Part shown: piece by piece, positions 9,993 through 19,703 of the stretch
How positions within the stretch are numbered: position 1 is the stretch's first letter
Layout of the letters: the number at the start of each line of letters is the position of its first letter
DNA from: an uncultured Colwellia sp.
Lineage (GTDB): Bacteria > Pseudomonadota > Gammaproteobacteria > Enterobacterales > Alteromonadaceae
Assembly (NCBI GenBank): GCA_913058245.1
Contig: CAJXQJ010000022.1
Location: 1-35,930, forward strand
Reading direction: 5' to 3'
Length of the DNA: 35,930 nucleotides
Notes under the pieces: model-generated
The model's database searches: none
What the model was told of the DNA's origin: nothing
Seen by the model: only the letters and a program-made list of their open reading frames with translations
Made by a program: the position numbers and the translations under genes

Positions 9993-11573
9993 ATGTTAAG
10001 CAAACTTTTCTCTCGAGTTAAGCGAAATATCACCAATAAAGAAAATGGCCTTAGCTTATTGCTAGGGCTAAGTTTGGTATTTAGCTACGCGCCCTACTCT
10101 CTTTACGGTATTGTTTTTATTGTTTTACCTATTTGGTTGTCCACACTTCGAGGGAAATCTGCAAAAATTGCCGCTAAACAAGGCTTTACTTTTGCCTTTG
10201 GCTGGTTTGCCGCAGGTATTAGCTGGGTTCATGTCAGTATCGATCAATTTGGCGGCCTACCGTTAGCCATTTCATTATTACTAATGCTATTGCTATGTTT
10301 ATATTTAGCACTATTTTTAGCTTTAGCCTGTTATCTAAGTGCCCGCTTGTCGCTAAATAATGGTGTAAATTTATGGCTACTCTTACCATTTTGGTTATTA
10401 GCTGAATTTTTACGTGGTGTATTCTTAACCGGTTTCCCTTGGCTAACTTTAGGTTACAGTCAAATTAATAGCCCATTATCAATTTTTGCCCCAGTTATTG
10501 GTGAGAAAGGAATCAGTGCTCTGGTTATTTTCCTTAGCATTAATCTTCTCTACCTAGTTAAAGGCACTGGTAAAAACACAAAGAAAACACGTTATTTTGC
10601 AGCGAGTGTTTTACTAAGCATAACTTTGCTATCAGCACTTCTGACCAATACTTCCTGGGTTACTCCTACAGGTAAAAAAGTAGATACCGCCATTGTTCAA
10701 GGTAATATTAAACAGGAGCTTAAATGGGCTCCTGAGCAAACATGGCCAACCATGCTAACTTACCTAGACTTAACACGAAAAAATTTCCCTGCCGAATTAG
10801 TTATTTGGCCAGAATCAGCTATTACGGCTGTTGAGCCGAGCACACAAGCACAAGAATTTTTGCAAATAGCACAAAGTTCAGCGTTACTAAATAACAGCGC
10901 TATTATTTCCGGTATTATCGATTACAATGTAAACACAAAAAACTACTATAATAATTTAGTTGTTATTGGTAAATACAGTGCAAACGACGAACTTGGTGGT
11001 TATCAATACAACAACAGCAATCGCTATGCAAAGCACCATTTATTGCCCATTGGTGAGTTTGTTCCATTTGCGGAATGGTTACGACCATTAGCACCCTTTT
11101 TTAACTTACCAATGTCATCATTTAGCCGTGGCGAATATCAACAAAAGAACTTAGTAGCTAATGGCTACCAACTTTTGCCACTTATTTGTTTTGAAGTGGC
11201 CTTTGCAGAGCAACTAAGTGCTAACTTCTCAGACCAAACTGACATGTTGTTAACAGTAAGTAACGATGCCTGGTTTGGTGACTCTCATGGTCCGCATCAG
11301 CATTTAGAGATTGTTCGCATGCGGGCTTTAGAATTTGGCCGACCATTTTTACGGGCAACCAATAATGGTATCACCGCATTGGTGGATCATCATGGCAATA
11401 TCACTAATCAAATACCACAGTTTGAAGAAGCAGTATTAAATGGCCAAGTAGCAATCGTTCGCGGCGTAACACCTTATGCCCGCTATACTCGTGTAATTGA
11501 TTTTGCTATTCCATTACTATTTTTAGCCGTTGCATTAGTACGCCTGTATAGGGAAAAACGACCTGCAGCGTAA
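9993..11573 (+). CDS. lnt: Apolipoprotein N-acyltransferase
   Basis: An inner-membrane enzyme of 526 residues that N-acylates the amino-terminal Cys of lipoproteins, the last step of lipoprotein maturation. Several hydrophobic helices fill the first 220 residues, followed by a periplasmic nitrilase-like domain. The catalytic triad can be placed at E274 (VIWPESAIT), K347 (AKHHLLPIGEF) and C399 (LICFEVAF). A final transmembrane helix precedes a basic C-terminus. It starts 6 bases after corC and ends the conserved block. The 222 bases after it (11574-11796) are AT-rich and show no clear terminator. Confidence 0.97.
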   Translation: MLSKLFSRVKRNITNKENGLSLLLGLSLVFSYAPYSLYGIVFIVLPIWLSTLRGKSAKIAAKQGFTFAFGWFAAGISWVHVSIDQFGGLPLAISLLLMLLLCLYLALFLALACYLSARLSLNNGVNLWLLLPFWLLAEFLRGVFLTGFPWLTLGYSQINSPLSIFAPVIGEKGISALVIFLSINLLYLVKGTGKNTKKTRYFAASVLLSITLLSALLTNTSWVTPTGKKVDTAIVQGNIKQELKWAPEQTWPTMLTYLDLTRKNFPAELVIWPESAITAVEPSTQAQEFLQIAQSSALLNNSAIISGIIDYNVNTKNYYNNLVVIGKYSANDELGGYQYNNSNRYAKHHLLPIGEFVPFAEWLRPLAPFFNLPMSSFSRGEYQQKNLVANGYQLLPLICFEVAFAEQLSANFSDQTDMLLTVSNDAWFGDSHGPHQHLEIVRMRALEFGRPFLRATNNGITALVDHHGNITNQIPQFEEAVLNGQVAIVRGVTPYARYTRVIDFAIPLLFLAVALVRLYREKRPAA

Positions 11574-11796
11574 TTAACGCCAGCATTGTCTGACTTCCAC
11601 TATTTGTCAACGAGTAAGCGCCGATATAACGCAATTAACCATCCTATCTAGTTGCCTTCTGTAACGAAATAACAATTAATTACATTCTTTTTAAACCTTT
11701 TCCTTTCTCATAACGACTTAAGTTTATGTCAGTGTTACTTAGCAAGTAATTTTGCTCAATAACAAACACTGATTATTGACATTCGGGGGAAAAGTC

Positions 11797-13074
11797 ATGT
11801 CGATTAAAGACACCAGTGCACAAGATAGTAAAATAATAACAACCACATCCAGCAAAAAACGCTGGCTAGTTTTAACCCTAGCTGCCTTAGTGATCGTAAG
11901 TTTTATTTGGCAAGTTGCACCAGCAGCATCTCGCTGGAGTAAAGCTCAACAGTCAGTATCACTTGAACGAGTCAGGCTCGCTACAATTACTCAAGGCGAC
12001 TTCACACGTGATATTTCGGTACTAGGCCGTGTCGTTGCAGCCGTTAGTCCAACCGTATACAGCCCTGCCGATGGTACTATTACTTTAATGATTGAAGCGG
12101 GCCATGAAGTAAAACAAGGGCAAGTTATTGCTAAACTTGAAAGTCCGGAATTAAACAGCCAATTGTTTCAACAACAAGCAACTTTAGAAAGTTTGCAATC
12201 TAGCTTTGAACGCCAAAGCATACAAGCAAAGAAACAACGCTTAATTGATCAAAAAGCAGTTGATTTAGCTAATGTAAAATTGATTACTGCAAACCGAGAA
12301 AAGCGTCGTGCAGACTTAGGTTATGAGAAAAGTGCTATTAGCCAAATCGATTTTGAAAAAGCGCAAGATGAATTAGAGCAGGCAAACTTACAGCATAAAC
12401 ACGCAGTACAAGACGCGGCATTAAATGCAGAAAGTTTAGACTTTGATAGCAAGTCATTAAAGCTCGATATTCGCCGTCAAACTTTGTTGGTGAAAGAACT
12501 TCAACGTCAGGTAGACGGCTTAAATATCGCGTCGCCAGTTAATGGCATTGTGGGTAACCTTAGTACCGACAATAAAACCTTTTTAAGTAAGAACCAAGCA
12601 ATTCTAACCATAGTTGATCTTTCGCAGTTCGAAGTTGAAATAGAGATCCCAGAAAGCTATGCCGATGACTTAGCCATAGGCATGGAAGTTAATATTCAAT
12701 TTGAACAACGGCCCTTTCGTGCTCGCTTAGTAACAATTTCCCCCGAAATACTGAACAATCAGGTTACTGGGCGAGTGCGTTTCACCGATGAAACGCCAAG
12801 AAAGTTACGTCAAAATCAACGCTTAAACACACAAATTATTTTGGAATATAAAGAAAACGTACTGCAAGTACAGCGTGGACAGTTTCTTGACAGTAGTGGT
12901 GGTCGCTTTGCATATAAAGTGGTTAACGGTCTGGCGGAGAAAACAGCTATTACCACAGGTGCCCGCAGCTTAAGTCATGTTGAAATATTACAAGGTTTAA
13001 ATGTAGGTGACCAAATAATTATTTCGGGTACCGACACCTTTAATGCCGCCGATCAAGTATTACTCAGTGACTAA
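11797..13074 (+). CDS. Periplasmic adaptor (membrane fusion) protein of an ABC exporter
   Basis: A 425-residue HlyD/MacA-type adaptor that would link an inner-membrane ABC transporter to an outer-membrane channel. One transmembrane helix lies near residues 24-42. A lipoyl-like half motif (VYSPADGTITLMIEAGHEVKQGQ), a long alpha-helical hairpin rich in Gln, Lys and Glu, the second lipoyl half (IASPVNGIVG) and beta-barrel domains follow. The ATG at 11797 has GGGGA six bases upstream; an in-frame TTG at 11776 has no such support. It heads a four-gene unit. No TolC-like gene is in the window, so the outer-membrane partner would be encoded elsewhere. Confidence 0.88.
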   Translation: MSIKDTSAQDSKIITTTSSKKRWLVLTLAALVIVSFIWQVAPAASRWSKAQQSVSLERVRLATITQGDFTRDISVLGRVVAAVSPTVYSPADGTITLMIEAGHEVKQGQVIAKLESPELNSQLFQQQATLESLQSSFERQSIQAKKQRLIDQKAVDLANVKLITANREKRRADLGYEKSAISQIDFEKAQDELEQANLQHKHAVQDAALNAESLDFDSKSLKLDIRRQTLLVKELQRQVDGLNIASPVNGIVGNLSTDNKTFLSKNQAILTIVDLSQFEVEIEIPESYADDLAIGMEVNIQFEQRPFRARLVTISPEILNNQVTGRVRFTDETPRKLRQNQRLNTQIILEYKENVLQVQRGQFLDSSGGRFAYKVVNGLAEKTAITTGARSLSHVEILQGLNVGDQIIISGTDTFNAADQVLLSD

Positions 13075-13143
13075 ACGCACTCAAATTAAAATAGCGATAA
13101 TAAAAGCGCAGTTCGCTGCCTAATCTATACAAGGGAACTTAAC

Positions 13144-13845
13144 ATGTTAGTAATGAAAAATATCAATAAAATATTTCAAACCGCCGATATCCAAACACAC
13201 GCACTGCGCGACTTTTGTTTACAGGTTAACGAGGGAGATTTCGTCAGTGTCACCGGCCCTTCCGGCTCAGGAAAAACAACATTTTTAAATATTGCCGGCC
13301 TGCTTGAAACCTACACTAATGGCGAGTTTTTACTTGATGGCGAAGATGTAGGTAAGTTAAATGACAACGGCCGTTCTCGAATGCGAAACCAAAAAATAGG
13401 CTTTATATTTCAAAGTTTCAATCTGATCCCTGACTTAAACTTGTATGACAATGTCGACGTACCATTACGTTATCGTGGTTTTAATGCTAAAGAAAGGAAG
13501 CGTCGAATAGAAGAAAACTTAGAACGCGTTGGTTTAGCATCGCGAATGAAACATCTACCTAGTCAACTATCTGGTGGACAACAACAACGTGTCGCTATTG
13601 CTCGAGCACTTGCTACTGATCCACGTTTTTTGTTAGCAGATGAGCCAACTGGTAATTTAGATTCTGAAATGGCTAAAGGCGTAATGAGTTTACTTGAAGA
13701 GATTAATCAACAAGGTACCACCATTATTATGGTGACACACGATGCCGAATTAGCACAACGTGCCAAACGCACCATTCAAGTCAAAGATGGCCGAGTAAGT
13801 GAATTGGAAATTGTCGCGTCGAACACCGATAAAGCGATTGCCTAA
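13144..13845 (+). CDS. ABC transporter ATPase, MacB/LolD type
   Basis: A 233-residue stand-alone nucleotide-binding subunit. Walker A is GPSGSGKTT, the Q-loop is in [12 protein letters not shown], the ABC signature is [15 protein letters not shown], Walker B is FLLADEPT, and the H-loop is in MVTHD. The [15 protein letters not shown] region is typical of the LolD/MacB/FtsE group that drives mechanotransmission-type exporters. AAGGGA stands about nine bases upstream of the ATG. It sits between the adaptor and two permeases and most likely serves both. Confidence 0.95.
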   Translation: MLVMKNINKIFQTADIQTHALRDFCLQVNEGDFVSVTGPSGSGKTTFLNIAGLLETYTNGEFLLDGEDVGKLNDNGRSRMRNQKIGFIFQSFNLIPDLNLYDNVDVPLRYRGFNAKERKRRIEENLERVGLASRMKHLPSQLSGGQQQRVAIARALATDPRFLLADEPTGNLDSEMAKGVMSLLEEINQQGTTIIMVTHDAELAQRAKRTIQVKDGRVSELEIVASNTDKAIA

Positions 13846-13875
13846 CTTAATTCCAACAAGGACAAGGATAAAAAT

Positions 13876-15186
13876 ATGTTTAGTTACTATTTACGACTTG
13901 CTTGGATCAGCATAGTTCGACACTGGGGCTTAAGCCTATTAATGGTATGTGCTATAGGTTTAGGCATTGGTGCGGCGATGACTACGGTAACAGTAAATTA
14001 CCTGATGTCTGCCAATCCTATTCCAGAAAAAAGTGAGCAATTATTTTATGTGCAACTTGATAGTTGGGATGTTAATGACCCATTCGATGACGGCTTAAAT
14101 CCACCTGATCAATTAACTTTCACAGATTCAACCAACTTAATGCGGGCGCAAAAAGCATTTCGTCAGAATATTCAAGCGCAAGCGTTCGGGGTAATAGAGC
14201 CTGAAGATCCAGAGATGTTGCCTTTAATCGTTAACGGCCGAGCAAATTCAGCTGACTTTTTCTCCATGTTTAACGTGCCATTTATTTACGGAAGCGGTTG
14301 GTCAAATCAAAGTGATGAAAGCAAAGAGTTTGTTGTGGTATTAAGCAAAGAAACCAATGACAAGCTATTTGGTGGTACAGACTCCGTCGGCAAGTCTATA
14401 AAACTTGAAGGCAATATGTTTCGTGTGGTGGGGGTCATTGATACTTGGCAACCTAAACCCCGCTTTTACGATATAACTACAGGTGCTTTTAATGACTCTG
14501 AAGACATTTTTGTTCCGTTTCACTTAATTGAAGACGAAAAAATATCTCGGTCAGGAAATACCAATTGTTGGAAACCTTCAGGTGATGGCTTTAAAGCATT
14601 TCTTGCTTCGGAATGTATTTGGACTCAATTCTGGGTGGAGTTAAAAACTGAGCAAGATAAACAAGATTATCTGCAATTTCTTAATGCTTATGTTGAAGAG
14701 CAAAAGCAGTTTGGCCGTTTTCAACGCCCGTTAGATAACCGTTTAAGTAATGTAATGCAATGGTTAGAGGCACAAGAAGTTGTTGCAGACGACGCGCAAA
14801 TGATGATGGCTATGTCATTTATGTTTCTCATTGTATGTTTACTTAATACTGTCGGTTTATTACTGGCAAAATTCTTAGGTAAAGCACCAGAAATTGGTTT
14901 GCGCCAAGCATTAGGAGCGAGTAAAAGTACCCTGTTTAGTCAGTACATTATTGAATCAGCTTGCATTGGCATTTTAGGCGGAATACTCGGTTTATTTCTG
15001 GCTTACTTAGGGCTAAAAGGTGTTGAAAACCTTTATGGTGATTATATGCAAGGCTTAGCAAGTTTAGATACTAACATGGCGATATTAGCAGTTGCTCTTG
15101 CACTTATTTCAACCATATTAGCCGGTTTATACCCAACATGGCGGGCATGTAATATTCAGCCCGCCCAACAATTAAAAAGCCAATAA
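13876..15186 (+). CDS. ABC exporter permease, MacB/FtsX type (first of two)
   Basis: A 436-residue permease with one N-terminal transmembrane helix (about residues 17-40), a large periplasmic core (MacB_PCD-like, roughly 45-310) and three C-terminal helices forming the FtsX domain. The family signature EIGLRQALGASKSTLF lies before the last two helices. The periplasmic domain carries two Cys residues about 16 apart (NCWKPS and ECIWTQ) that could form a disulfide. It probably pairs with the next gene as a heterodimer, replacing the MacB homodimer. Substrate unknown; antimicrobial peptides, lipids or metabolites are possible. Confidence 0.88.
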   Translation: MFSYYLRLAWISIVRHWGLSLLMVCAIGLGIGAAMTTVTVNYLMSANPIPEKSEQLFYVQLDSWDVNDPFDDGLNPPDQLTFTDSTNLMRAQKAFRQNIQAQAFGVIEPEDPEMLPLIVNGRANSADFFSMFNVPFIYGSGWSNQSDESKEFVVVLSKETNDKLFGGTDSVGKSIKLEGNMFRVVGVIDTWQPKPRFYDITTGAFNDSEDIFVPFHLIEDEKISRSGNTNCWKPSGDGFKAFLASECIWTQFWVELKTEQDKQDYLQFLNAYVEEQKQFGRFQRPLDNRLSNVMQWLEAQEVVADDAQMMMAMSFMFLIVCLLNTVGLLLAKFLGKAPEIGLRQALGASKSTLFSQYIIESACIGILGGILGLFLAYLGLKGVENLYGDYMQGLASLDTNMAILAVALALISTILAGLYPTWRACNIQPAQQLKSQ

Positions 15187-15212
15187 ATTGCCAGCAAAAG
15201 TAGGAAATAACT

Positions 15213-16427
15213 ATGTTAGAAACAGGACTTATTATCCGCGCCTTAGCGCGCAATAAAATTGGTGCCTTACTTATTGCACTGCAAATAGCGTTAACAATGA
15301 CGATTATGGTCAATGCGATTTTTATGATCCAAGATCGCCAACAACAAATGCAACGTGACAGTGGTCTAGATGAAGCCAATACCTTTTATCTTACCAATAC
15401 GATATTTGGTCAAGACTATAATATTCAGGCGCAATTACAAACCGATTTGCACATGATTCGCAATACCCCAGGTGTTGTAGATGCAATTCAAATTAATGCG
15501 ATCCCGTTAAGCAGTAGTGGTTGGTCAATGGCATTACAACACGAGCCTGGTGAAGACAAAGATGCGGTAGGCACTGCGGTTTACATGGTTGACGAGCACG
15601 CCATTAATAGCATGGGACTAGAGCTCATAGCTGGCACTAACTTCACTCAAGAAGATATCGAACTACGTAAAGACGGGCAATCAACATGGCCAGCAAAAAC
15701 TATTATCACTAAAGCATTTGCTGAAAACTTATACCCTGATGACTGGCAATCAGCTATCGGAAAAACGGTATATATTTCACAAACTCAGCCAATGCAAATT
15801 ATTGGTATTATTAAAGCATTACAAGCGCCATGGAATGGCTGGAATGGTGTTGAACGCAGCATGTTAGTGCCGTTTCATCGAGAGTCTAAAGGTAGCTATT
15901 ACTTTATTCGTACTGAAGAAGGCCAGCGTGATGCCCTAATGCCAGCTATTGAAAAAGCCCTAGCAGAAAGTGATAAAGAACGTATTATTCGCCGAGTAAC
16001 AACAGTTGAAGATACCCGTAAACGCAGTTATCGCCAGCATAATGCAACGAATAAAATTCTCACCACGGTTGTGATAACACTAACCCTAATTACAGGATTT
16101 GGCATAGTAGGCTTAGCTATATTCAGTATTAATAGACGCACCAAACAAATTGGTACACGTCGCGCGCTTGGCGCAACCAAAGGCCAGATTATGCGCTATT
16201 TTATGATGGAAAATTTTATTATCTCAACCATAGGGAATGTTATTGGTTGTATCGGTGCTGTTGCACTTAACATGTGGCTAGTGAACACCTTTAACCTTTC
16301 TCCAATCAGTTTCGAACTCGTCGCTTTTGGCGTTGTTGCATTGTTTATTGTCGGTCAGCTGGCAGTATTATACCCTGCTAGAAAAGCGGCATTAATAGCA
16401 CCTGCAACAGCAACCCGAACTATTTGA
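15213..16427 (+). CDS. ABC exporter permease, MacB/FtsX type (second of two)
   Basis: A 404-residue permease with the same plan as its upstream neighbour: an N-terminal helix (about 15-38), a periplasmic core, and three C-terminal helices. The FtsX signature reads KQIGTRRALGATKGQIMRYF. The periplasmic core is diverged from the first permease, so this looks like an old duplication with specialisation. It is the last gene of the exporter unit, 26 bases after the first permease, and is followed by a strong terminator. Confidence 0.88.
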   Translation: MLETGLIIRALARNKIGALLIALQIALTMTIMVNAIFMIQDRQQQMQRDSGLDEANTFYLTNTIFGQDYNIQAQLQTDLHMIRNTPGVVDAIQINAIPLSSSGWSMALQHEPGEDKDAVGTAVYMVDEHAINSMGLELIAGTNFTQEDIELRKDGQSTWPAKTIITKAFAENLYPDDWQSAIGKTVYISQTQPMQIIGIIKALQAPWNGWNGVERSMLVPFHRESKGSYYFIRTEEGQRDALMPAIEKALAESDKERIIRRVTTVEDTRKRSYRQHNATNKILTTVVITLTLITGFGIVGLAIFSINRRTKQIGTRRALGATKGQIMRYFMMENFIISTIGNVIGCIGAVALNMWLVNTFNLSPISFELVAFGVVALFIVGQLAVLYPARKAALIAPATATRTI

Positions 16428-16478
16428 TAACTTTGTGTTACTGACCGAAAACAGGAATAAACTATTGCTATCTATATT

Positions 16479-16498
16479 GGGCCCTCGGGCCCTTTTTT
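16479..16498 (+). terminator. Rho-independent terminator of the exporter operon
   Basis: A GC-only stem, GGGCC (16479-16483) and GGCCC (16488-16492), closes a CTCG loop and is followed directly by six T (16493-16498). It lies 51 bases after the second permease stop codon. Confidence 0.92.
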
Positions 16499-16593
16499 AT
16501 CTATAAATTCAATAGTCTTTCGACAAAAAATCAAGGTTTATATATTTTTCATGCTAGTATTTAGCAACAAAAAAATAGAACCAAGGAAGTTTA

Positions 16594-18273
16594 ATGAAGA
16601 GTTTGTCGACAACAATCAAAAGTGCATTAGTTTTTAGCCCACTAGTTTTTGCAGCATTAGCCCCATCAAATAGTTTGGCGCAAACCACAATCATTAAAAA
16701 CGTACAAGGCTACACACTTGACGGTAATAAACTAAAGAACTTCTCTGCGATTCAATTTACTGACGATAAGATTGATCACCTTTATTCATCAAGCGATAAA
16801 ATACCGAGTACAAAAGAGCTCACAGTAATTGATGGCCAAGGAAAAACCTTAATTCCAGGCCTCATAGATGCTCACGGACATATTCTAAGTTATGGCCTGA
16901 GCTTACTACGCGCTGACCTTGTTAATAGCTCCTCGGAACAAGATGCTGTTCATAAAACGTTAAAATACGCAAAAGAAAATATTGGTCTAACTTGGATACA
17001 AGGCCGAGGTTGGAACCAAACGCAATGGCCCAGTAATGCATTTCCGACGGCAAAAAGTTTGGATAAACTTTTCCCCGATCAGCCAGTCTGGCTCAAACGG
17101 GTTGACGGACACGCTGGCTGGGCAAATTCAAAAGCCATGGCGTTAGCTGGCATAAGCGCCGACACCAAGTCCCCAGAAGGTGGCGACATTATTAAAGGTA
17201 CCGACGGCAAACCTACGGGTGTATTTATCGATAATGCCATGGCACTTATCGATAATGCCATTGCACCACTCACCATGGAGCAACAAAAACAAGTGCTAGT
17301 TAAGGCCATGGATACATTGGCTGGCTATGGCCTCACAAGCGTACATGATGCGGGGATTGACTCTGAAAATTTGGCTGCCTTTAAAGCATTAAGCCAAGAA
17401 GGAAAAATGAGTATTAGAATTAATGCTATGTTGTATTTACCATCAGATAATTGGCAGCAAACATTAGCAAAAGGTCATTATCAAAGCAGTGATGACATGC
17501 TCACTTTTAACAGCGTAAAAATTCAAGCCGACGGCGCCTTGGGCAGTCGTGGAGCGGCATTAATAGAAGATTACTCTGACCATCCTGGTCACAGAGGCTT
17601 GTTACTCAATACGCCAAAAGAATTTGAACAGCTTGTCAATACCTCTATGAAGTTAGGCTTTCAAGTTAACAGCCATGCAATCGGTGACAACGCCAATAAA
17701 TTAGTACTCGATACTTATGAAAAATATATTGAAAAGACTGATAGTAAAGCACTAAGGCACCGTGTCGAACACGCACAAGTTTTAAGGCTTGAAGATATCC
17801 CACGTTTTTCTGAGCTAGGCATTATCGCATCAATGCAAGCAACACATGCAACTAGCGATAAAAATATGGCACAGGATAGATTAGGCGCAGACAGAGTACT
17901 TGGCGCATATGCATGGCAAAAGCTACTTAACGCAAACGCCATAATAGCTGCAGGCTCTGACTTTCCAGTTGAGTCACCAAACCCATTTTATGGCTTACAT
18001 GCCTCAATTACCCGACAAGATCATAGTAATAACCCGCAAGGTGGCTGGTTTGCGAAAGAGAAGATGACACCGTTACAAGCATTTCGCAGTTTTACATTAG
18101 ATGCCGCATATTCAGGTCATCAGGAACAGTTAATTGGTAGTTTAGCAAAAGGCAAAAAAGCAGACTTTATTTTACTTGAGGAGAACTTATTCGACATTCC
18201 TCAACAAGATATATGGCAGATTAATGTCAACAAAACCTGGGTAGATGGCAAATTGGTTTATCAAAAGAAATAA
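16594..18273 (+). CDS. Secreted metal-dependent amidohydrolase (YtcJ/AepA-like)
   Basis: A 559-residue amidohydrolase_3-type enzyme. Residues 1-29 form a signal peptide ending in SNSLA before QTT, which places the enzyme in the periplasm. The first metal pair is H94 and H96 (IDAHGHILSYG). Later ligands are seen in NSHAIGD, RHRVEHAQ and GSDFPVESP, and IQADGALGSRGA matches the usual position of the bridging-residue region. The reaction is hydrolysis of an amide-like or cyclic amide bond; the substrate cannot be read from sequence. It is followed after three bases by the VanZ-like gene. Confidence 0.88.
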   Translation: MKSLSTTIKSALVFSPLVFAALAPSNSLAQTTIIKNVQGYTLDGNKLKNFSAIQFTDDKIDHLYSSSDKIPSTKELTVIDGQGKTLIPGLIDAHGHILSYGLSLLRADLVNSSSEQDAVHKTLKYAKENIGLTWIQGRGWNQTQWPSNAFPTAKSLDKLFPDQPVWLKRVDGHAGWANSKAMALAGISADTKSPEGGDIIKGTDGKPTGVFIDNAMALIDNAIAPLTMEQQKQVLVKAMDTLAGYGLTSVHDAGIDSENLAAFKALSQEGKMSIRINAMLYLPSDNWQQTLAKGHYQSSDDMLTFNSVKIQADGALGSRGAALIEDYSDHPGHRGLLLNTPKEFEQLVNTSMKLGFQVNSHAIGDNANKLVLDTYEKYIEKTDSKALRHRVEHAQVLRLEDIPRFSELGIIASMQATHATSDKNMAQDRLGADRVLGAYAWQKLLNANAIIAAGSDFPVESPNPFYGLHASITRQDHSNNPQGGWFAKEKMTPLQAFRSFTLDAAYSGHQEQLIGSLAKGKKADFILLEENLFDIPQQDIWQINVNKTWVDGKLVYQKK

Positions 18274-18276
18274 ACA

Positions 18277-18636
18277 ATGGGGCTAATTAATTTAATCTGT
18301 CGCTATTGGCAAAGTTTAACTTATGTGGCGTTAGCCGCTATTACCATTGCTTCGTTATTTCCAGTAGAGCATTTACCTGCTGCACCCGGTAGCGATAAAA
18401 CGCACCATTTTATTTCTTATTGCTTATTAATGTTGCCCGCAGCGCTTCGTCGACCGAAACATTGGTTAGGACTGGCCCTGTTTTATATCTTATGGAGCGG
18501 TATGATTGAGCTTATTCAACCGTATGTTAACCGTTATGGCGAGTGGTTAGATCTATTCGCCAATATCGGCGGTGTGCTTTTAGCAATTATTATCGCCCAA
18601 AGCTTGCATTGGTTAATGGCAAAGCGAGCTCGCTAA
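18277..18636 (+). CDS. VanZ-like membrane protein
   Basis: A 119-residue integral membrane protein with about four hydrophobic segments. The VanZ-like signature is visible in SDKTHHFISYCLLMLPAAL and in MIELIQPYVNRYGEWLDLFANIGGV, where the polar residues within the helices are characteristic. VanZ was named for low-level teicoplanin resistance, but most homologues have no known function. It starts three bases after the amidohydrolase stop and is probably co-transcribed with it. Confidence 0.83.
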   Translation: MGLINLICRYWQSLTYVALAAITIASLFPVEHLPAAPGSDKTHHFISYCLLMLPAALRRPKHWLGLALFYILWSGMIELIQPYVNRYGEWLDLFANIGGVLLAIIIAQSLHWLMAKRAR

Positions 18637-18692
18637 TATATTCGTCGCTATTTTTGCAAATCGCCTACTGTAAGGATGTATTTACTTAGATT

Positions 18693-18716
18693 AAAAAAGC
18701 CCTAATGGGCTTTTTT
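18693..18716. terminator. Bidirectional terminator between convergent vanZ-like and GGDEF genes
   Basis: Six A (18693-18698), GCCC, loop TAAT, GGGC and six T (18711-18716) form a symmetric hairpin with a T-run on either strand. It lies between the rightward VanZ-like gene and the leftward diguanylate cyclase gene and can end transcription from both. Confidence 0.9.
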
Positions 18717-18740
18717 GCTTTTGACATAAACAGATCGTAA

Positions 18741-19703
18741 TTACGATTGATGCACAGTTACTCTGTTACGGCCACTTTCTTTCGATTGATACAAAGCATT
18801 ATCAACATGTTCAAGCCAATGAGACACAGAACTAAATGTCGGGGCGACTTCTGCAATACCTAAACTTATAGTGTATTTAATTTCAATATCGTTATAAATC
18901 ACCACTGACTCTTCAACAGTTTTACGTAAACGTTCTGCAAAAACTTTTGCGTCATCAAGATGAGTATCTGCTAATAATATAACAAACTCTTCACCACCAT
19001 AACGTCCTGAAACATCAGTTTCACGCACTTGTTCACGGATCACTTTTGCTAAATGTCGAATAACGTCATCGCCAACTAAGTGGCCATAGCTATCGTTGAT
19101 CTTTTTAAAATGATCAATATCTAGCATCACTAAACTGCTTGAATGCTGGCTGCGAGTATAGCGTTTAAATTCAGCTTCAATACAATGCTGCCAATGATTA
19201 CGATTAAATAACTTAGTTAAGCCGTCAGTTTGGCTAAGTACCGCCAAGTCAGCATTAACCTTTTCTAATTCTTTTTTATGAATAGCATTATCGGTTACGT
19301 CATAAACCAATAAGCACAAATGGCTAACTTCACCTGTGGCCGACATTAACGGAATAAAGGTAGTGTTTTGGTACATAAAATCTGCCGTACCAGTAATTGG
19401 CCGATAATTGTTAAATTTGAAAACATATGGCCTTTGCTCCCAAATAGTAAAGGCTTTGTTTTTCAGTAAAAATACAGACTCTGCCTTACGTCGGAACCAG
19501 TCTTCTGGGATTTCTTCAAAAAGAGAAAATAGCACTTGCCCTTTTACTTCACGTGGCAACAAGCCACTATGGTTTTCCATAAAACCATTCCAAATTTGAA
19601 TACTATAATCTCGGTCAAGCACCACTAAGCCAACGTCAATGGTGTGCAACATTTCCATTAACCAATGTAATTCATTTAACTGATCTGTTTGTACTGACAT
19701 CAT
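18741..19703 (-). CDS. PAS-GGDEF diguanylate cyclase
   Basis: A cytoplasmic 320-residue diguanylate cyclase producing cyclic di-GMP. A PAS domain covers about residues 12-140, and a GGDEF domain about 155-318 begins with QTDGLTKLFNRNHW. The active-site motif is GGEEF at 236-240. An RxxD inhibitory site (R227-D230) lies exactly five residues before it, so product inhibition is expected. No membrane segment or signal peptide is seen. Its ATG overlaps the stop codon of the upstream receiver-CheC gene by one base (TAATG), indicating translational coupling and a shared function. Confidence 0.93.
   Translation of the reverse strand: MMSVQTDQLNELHWLMEMLHTIDVGLVVLDRDYSIQIWNGFMENHSGLLPREVKGQVLFSLFEEIPEDWFRRKAESVFLLKNKAFTIWEQRPYVFKFNNYRPITGTADFMYQNTTFIPLMSATGEVSHLCLLVYDVTDNAIHKKELEKVNADLAVLSQTDGLTKLFNRNHWQHCIEAEFKRYTRSQHSSSLVMLDIDHFKKINDSYGHLVGDDVIRHLAKVIREQVRETDVSGRYGGEEFVILLADTHLDDAKVFAERLRKTVEESVVIYNDIEIKYTISLGIAEVAPTFSSVSHWLEHVDNALYQSKESGRNRVTVHQS

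Noticed and set aside
16594..18273. Amidohydrolase as the kynurenine formamidase
   Set aside because: It is secreted, far from the cluster and of the wrong family; the cyclase-family gene at 30121 is the better candidate.
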